Of a stretch of 64,000 bases of DNA, positions 60,816-64,000 are shown piece by piece (the stretch's first letter is position 1; every line of letters starts with the position of its first letter). Under the pieces are notes generated by a model. That model worked only from the letters and a program-made list of their open reading frames with translations. It had not been told where the DNA came from and did not search any database. Source of the DNA: Streptomyces pseudovenezuelae (GTDB lineage: Bacteria; Actinomycetota; Actinomycetes; Streptomycetales; Streptomycetaceae); NCBI RefSeq assembly GCF_029892565.1, contig NZ_JARXVH010000011.1, positions 186,001 to 250,000 on the forward strand, in the 5' to 3' direction. The translations under genes were made by a program, and so were the position numbers.

Positions 60816-61874
60816 TCAGGGCTTGACCGGCTTTCCCCGACCCCAGGCCCAGGCGAGGCGGTCGGCACCCGACTGGTTGGTGGTGGCCAGCCACGGGCGG
60901 GCGACCGGGCCGGTCAGGGTCTGGATGGAGTAGGTGTCGTCGGTGCGCAGACCCGGCCAGTAGACCGAACCCATCTTCAGCTCACGGAAGGTGTCCGTGA
61001 CGGCCTGGATGAAGTTGACGAAGTTGTCGTCCGGAGTCGCCTTGTTGTAGTCGAGGCCCGTGGTCATCGGCGCCCCGAACTCGTCGGCTACGGTACGCCC
61101 CGCGCAGTCACCGATGCGCTCCTTGAGGTCGGCCACCCACTCGTCGTAGGTGGCGTAGCTCTTCCAGAAGCCGTAGTGGTGCAGCGACAGATACGTCCCC
61201 TTCAGGCGCGGGTCGGCGCAGACCGAGGTGACGTGGTCGTTGTAGCCGGCGCCGCTGACGAAGACGCGGTTGCGGGGCACCGAGGGGTAGGTCGCCAGCC
61301 ACTTGGCGGCGATGTCGGCCCATTCGGTGTCGGTGTAGCCGTGCGGCTCGTTCATCGGCTCGAAGTAGACCAGCGGGTTGTGCTTGTAGGCCTTGACCAC
61401 GGTGTTCCACATGGGCCAGTAGGTGGTCTCGTCGTCGATGTAACCGTCCTTCTGGGCGCCCGTGCCCTCCCAGTAGGACACGATCACCTTGAAGCCCTGG
61501 GCCGAGGCCGCGTCGACGACCCCGCGATACGACTTCCAGTAGGCGCCGTTGACGGTGTACGGGTTGATCGGCAGCCGCACGGTGTTGGCGCCGAGGTTCG
61601 TACGGAAGGCCGCGATGATCCGGCTCGTCTTGGCGTACGTCTTCGCGTAGCCGTCGGTGGTCGACAGGCCGGACAGCTGGAGGAGGTCGTCGGCGAAGTT
61701 GTCGCGCGGATCAGCCCAGTTGACGCCCTTGAACTGGGTGGTACCGGTGCTCGGCGCGGTGGCGGAGGCGGGGGTGCCCGTGAGGGTGGCCCCACTGATC
61801 GCGGTGATCGCCAGCGCCACGAAGGCGGCGCGCAGCCGAGGGGTGAGGCGGCTCGCGGCAGGGGTCTTGCGCAT
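60816..61874 (-). CDS. Secreted glycoside hydrolase family 5 (endoglucanase-type)
   Basis: 352-residue secreted enzyme with a signal peptide (to about residue 38, PASA) and a TIM-barrel GH5 core: NTVRLPINPYT, the acid/base Glu in FEPMNEPHGY, LSLHHYGFW and the nucleophile Glu in VADEFGAP. There is no carbohydrate-binding module. ATG 61874 follows AAAGG. It is divergent from a LacI-family repressor and has a 16-bp palindromic operator 25 bp upstream. Beta-glucan or mannan hydrolysis is likely; the exact substrate is not clear. Confidence 0.9.
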   Translation of the reverse strand: MRKTPAASRLTPRLRAAFVALAITAISGATLTGTPASATAPSTGTTQFKGVNWADPRDNFADDLLQLSGLSTTDGYAKTYAKTSRIIAAFRTNLGANTVRLPINPYTVNGAYWKSYRGVVDAASAQGFKVIVSYWEGTGAQKDGYIDDETTYWPMWNTVVKAYKHNPLVYFEPMNEPHGYTDTEWADIAAKWLATYPSVPRNRVFVSGAGYNDHVTSVCADPRLKGTYLSLHHYGFWKSYATYDEWVADLKERIGDCAGRTVADEFGAPMTTGLDYNKATPDDNFVNFIQAVTDTFRELKMGSVYWPGLRTDDTYSIQTLTGPVARPWLATTNQSGADRLAWAWGRGKPVKP

Positions 61875-61898
61875 CGACGTGCCTTTCAGGAGGACCGG

Positions 61899-61914
61899 AT
61901 GTTTACGTAAACAT
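61899..61914. promoter_or_regulatory. LacI-type operator, 16-bp palindrome
   Basis: ATGTTTACGTAAACAT is a perfect palindrome 25 bp upstream of the GH5 start, with a central CG-type step as in LacI-family operators. It is the likely binding site of the repressor at 62097. Confidence 0.82.
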
Positions 61915-61976
61915 GTTGTGCGGCAAGAGACGGCGGGAGTGGGGGGACGGATGGCGGACTCGGGATCGCCGCAGCG

Positions 61977-61988
61977 ATGTTTACGTAA
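61977..61988. promoter_or_regulatory. Second, imperfect copy of the LacI operator
   Basis: ATGTTTACGTAA repeats 12 of 16 bp of the operator at 61899; the right end (CCTC) has diverged. The 78-bp centre spacing would allow looping or separate autoregulation of the lacI-family gene. Confidence 0.65.
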
Positions 61989-62096
61989 CCTCGGCGGCGC
62001 CGGAATCGTGACATCCGCCTTGGCGACCGTCAAGGTTTCCCACACGTAACATCCGGTGCACGCGGGCAGGTTCGGTACCGGTCGAAGGAGGCACCC

Positions 62097-63179
62097 GTGG
62101 TGGAGCGGGGTGGTTCGGGCGTGCCCGGCGGGCGGCGCAAGCAGCGCGTGTCCATGGCGGACGTGGCCCGGCTCGCGGGTGTGTCGTCCCAGACGGTCTC
62201 ACGGGTCTCCAACGGCCAGCCCGGGGTGGTCGGTTCGACCCGGGAGCAGGTGCTCGCCGCGATGCGGGAGCTGGGCTACCGGCCCAACAGCGCGGCGCGC
62301 GCGCTGCGTTACGGCCAGTTCAACACCATCGGCGTGATCCTGTTCAGCCTCTCCTCGACGGGCAACAGCCGTACCGTGGAGGCGATCGCGACGCACGCGG
62401 CGGCCGAGGGGTACGCGATCACACTGATCCCGATCGACGTCCCGACGCAGGACAACGTGCTCGGGGCCTTCACGCGGATGGGCGAGCTGGCCGTCGACGC
62501 CGTGATCGTCATCATGGAGATCCATCTCCTCGACACCGGTACCGGGTCCTTCCAACTCCCGCCCGGGGTGCACGTCGTGGTCGTGGACTCGGACGCCGGC
62601 GACCGCTACAGCGTGGTCGACACCGACCAGAGCGAGGGCGCCCGCACGGCCGTACGCCACCTGCTCGACCTGGGCCACCGCACCGTATGGCATCTGACCG
62701 GGCCGGAGACGTCCTTCTCGGCGCAGCGCCGGACCGAGGCGTGGCGGGCCGCTCTTGAGGAGGCGGGGTGTCCGGTGCCGCCGCCGCTGCACGGTGACTG
62801 GTCGGCCGAGTCGGGGTACGCGGCCGGTCTCGCGCTGGCCGAACAGGCCGACTGCACGGCGGTGTTCACGTCCAACGACCAGATGGCGCTGGGTCTGCTG
62901 CGTGCCTTCCACGAGCGGGGGCGGTCCGTGCCGGACGACGTCAGTGTGGTCGGGTTCGACGACATCCCGGACGCCGCGTACTTCGTGCCGCCGCTGACCA
63001 CCGTCCACCAGGACTTCGCCGAGGTGGGCCGTCGGTGTGTGCGCAAGGCGCTCCAGCAGATCCGCACCGGCGGCGGCTCCCGCCCCGGCACGGATCTGGT
63101 GCCGGCCCGACTGCTGGTCCGGCGGAGCACGGCGGCTCCGCCGGACCAGGGGCTGTCGTTTGGATCAGGTCGGCTGTGA
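62097..63179 (+). CDS. LacI-family transcriptional repressor
   Basis: 360-residue regulator: N-terminal helix-turn-helix MADVARLAGVSSQTVSRVSNG, hinge YRPNSAARALR and a periplasmic-binding-protein-like sensor domain (NTIGVILFSLSSTG, VFTSNDQMALGLLRA, VSVVGFDDIPDAAYFVPPLTTVHQD). GTG 62097 follows GAAGGAGG by about 5 bp. Divergence from the GH5 gene and the shared palindromes suggest it represses that gene until an oligosaccharide is present. Its last 10 or so codons run into the palindromic element at 63148, which supplies the stop codon. Confidence 0.93.
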   Translation: MVERGGSGVPGGRRKQRVSMADVARLAGVSSQTVSRVSNGQPGVVGSTREQVLAAMRELGYRPNSAARALRYGQFNTIGVILFSLSSTGNSRTVEAIATHAAAEGYAITLIPIDVPTQDNVLGAFTRMGELAVDAVIVIMEIHLLDTGTGSFQLPPGVHVVVVDSDAGDRYSVVDTDQSEGARTAVRHLLDLGHRTVWHLTGPETSFSAQRRTEAWRAALEEAGCPVPPPLHGDWSAESGYAAGLALAEQADCTAVFTSNDQMALGLLRAFHERGRSVPDDVSVVGFDDIPDAAYFVPPLTTVHQDFAEVGRRCVRKALQQIRTGGGSRPGTDLVPARLLVRRSTAAPPDQGLSFGSGRL

Positions 63180-63243
63180 GGCTCGGTGTGTCCTGGCCGA
63201 GCCGAGCGCCCGCGACGCCGAGCTGATCCAGACGACAGCCCCT
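63148..63243. repeat. 96-bp palindromic MITE-like element or strong convergent terminator
   Basis: Terminal inverted repeats of 21 bp (63148-63168 and 63223-63243, one mismatch, arm beginning AGGGGCTGTCGT) enclose a second hairpin (GGCTCGG at 63180-63186, CCGAGCC at 63197-63203). It fills the convergent gap between the LacI gene and the oxidoreductase, and the LacI stop codon (63177-63179) lies inside. The ends resemble short insertion-sequence termini, but no target-site duplication is clear. Confidence 0.65.
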
Positions 63244-63248
63244 AAGCG

Positions 63249-64000
63249 TCAGGCGATCGCCGCCGCGAGCAGCTCGATCTGCTCAAGACCCGAACCGGTG
63301 GGGACGAAGATGAGCTCGTCGCAGCCACTGGCCTCGAACGCGGCGGCGTACGACTTGACCATGTCGGGGGTCACCGCGGCGCTCGCGGCGATCTGGGCGG
63401 CCACGTCGCCCATGATGCCGTAGTAGTCCAGGAGGTAGCCGTCCGCCTGGGCGCGGGCGTTCGGGCCGAGCCCGAAGTAGGCCAGGGACAGCTTGCGGGG
63501 CTTGCCCGGGCGTCCGGCCTCCTGCCAGGCGGCGTCCACACCGGCCGCGGCCTCCGCGAACATGTCGGGCGAGCCGCCGCCCATGATCCAGCCGTCGGCC
63601 AGCCTGGCCACCCGTCGGAAACTGATGTCGGTCGAGCCGCCGAGGATCAGCTCCGGACCGCCGTCGCGTACGGGCGTCGGCCCGATCCCGCCGGCGAATC
63701 CGCGCTTCTCGCCGGCCCAGATGTGCTTCATCTCCTCGATCTGCTCCTCGAAGCGGCGCCCCCTGCCCTTGGTGGACAGGCCGCTGGCCGCGAAGTCGTC
63801 GTCACGCCCGCCGAGCCCCGCGCCCAGGACGAAGCGTCCGCCCGAGATGCGTTCGAGTGAGGCCGCCTGCTTCGCCAGCAGCGCGGCGTTCGCGTACAGC
63901 GGCGCGAGCAGCACGCTCGTCGTCAGGCGGATCCGGCTGGTGACCGCGGCGGCCGCGGAGAGGGCGATCAGTTCCTCGTAGCCCTGGTACACCAGCCTGC
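63249..64000 (-). CDS. Luciferase-like (LLM class, probably F420-dependent) oxidoreductase, truncated by window edge
   Basis: C-terminal about 250 residues of a TIM-barrel flavin/F420 oxidoreductase: SRIRLTTSVLLAPLYANAALLAKQAASLERISGGRFVLGAGLGGR, then GPELILGGSTDISFRRVARLADGWIMGG. The frame stays open to the window end (GLVYQGYEELIAL), so the N-terminus lies outside. The sequence fits the bacterial luciferase-like monooxygenase family; cofactor choice is not decided by what is visible. Confidence 0.88.
   Translation of the reverse strand, partial: RLVYQGYEELIALSAAAAVTSRIRLTTSVLLAPLYANAALLAKQAASLERISGGRFVLGAGLGGRDDDFAASGLSTKGRGRRFEEQIEEMKHIWAGEKRGFAGGIGPTPVRDGGPELILGGSTDISFRRVARLADGWIMGGGSPDMFAEAAAGVDAAWQEAGRPGKPRKLSLAYFGLGPNARAQADGYLLDYYGIMGDVAAQIAASAAVTPDMVKSYAAAFEASGCDELIFVPTGSGLEQIELLAAAIA

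Overview
The window is high-GC actinomycete chromosome, most likely Streptomyces: many GTG and TTG starts, GTGA/ATGA stop-start overlaps, G/C-ending codons, and DmdR/IdeR-type iron boxes. I see no rRNA, tRNA, CRISPR array or intact insertion sequence.

Region 1 (1-33063) is an iron-regulated gene cluster for a mixed-ligand siderophore with salicylate and hydroxamate donors. Six 19-bp iron boxes sit in front of its transcription units. Precursor genes encode a salicylate synthase, a salicylate-AMP ligase, an ornithine N5-monooxygenase, an N5-hydroxyornithine formyltransferase and a dedicated aspartate 1-decarboxylase (PanD) that makes beta-alanine. The assembly line is four NRPS proteins plus an MbtH-like protein: ArCP-Cy-A-PCP, C-A-PCP-C-A-PCP-E, C-A-PCP-E and C-A-PCP. 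Binding-pocket residues read by eye suggest Cys, Ser, formyl-hydroxy-Orn, an unassigned basic residue X, and beta-Ala. C-domain types and E-domain positions suggest the order salicyl-thiazoline, Ser, D-fhOrn, D-X, beta-Ala, which is the reverse of transcription order. Export and uptake are covered by an EntS-like MFS pump, a lipoprotein receptor and two FecCD permeases. No thioesterase domain, PPTase or cognate ABC ATPase gene is in this region. At the left edge, an iron-boxed gene fuses a decayed aryl-AMP ligase to an isochorismatase-like domain lacking catalytic residues.

Region 2 (33064-38659) is ordinary chromosome: two alpha/beta hydrolases (one epoxide-hydrolase type), an SDR, a CelD-like GNAT protein and a CtaG-family copper/oxidase assembly protein.

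Region 3 (38660-41935) is a vitamin B12-type uptake operon behind a cobalamin riboswitch: permease, ATPase and lipoprotein. Between permease and ATPase lies a 64-residue chimeric ORF made by tandem duplication of the gene junction.

Region 4 (41936-59391) holds a secreted glycerophosphodiesterase, a TIGR01777-type epimerase, a polar amino-acid ABC transporter coupled to a FAD amino-acid oxidase, a CdaR/PucR regulator with a MaoC-like hydratase, and a GntR regulator divergent from a proline-iminopeptidase-like hydrolase and a complete oligopeptide ABC transporter. This looks like peptide and amino-acid scavenging.

Region 5 (59392-64000) has a small lipoprotein, an atypical orphan LuxR response regulator, a secreted GH5 glycosidase divergent from a LacI repressor with shared palindromic operators, a 96-bp palindromic MITE-like element, and a truncated luciferase-like oxidoreductase.
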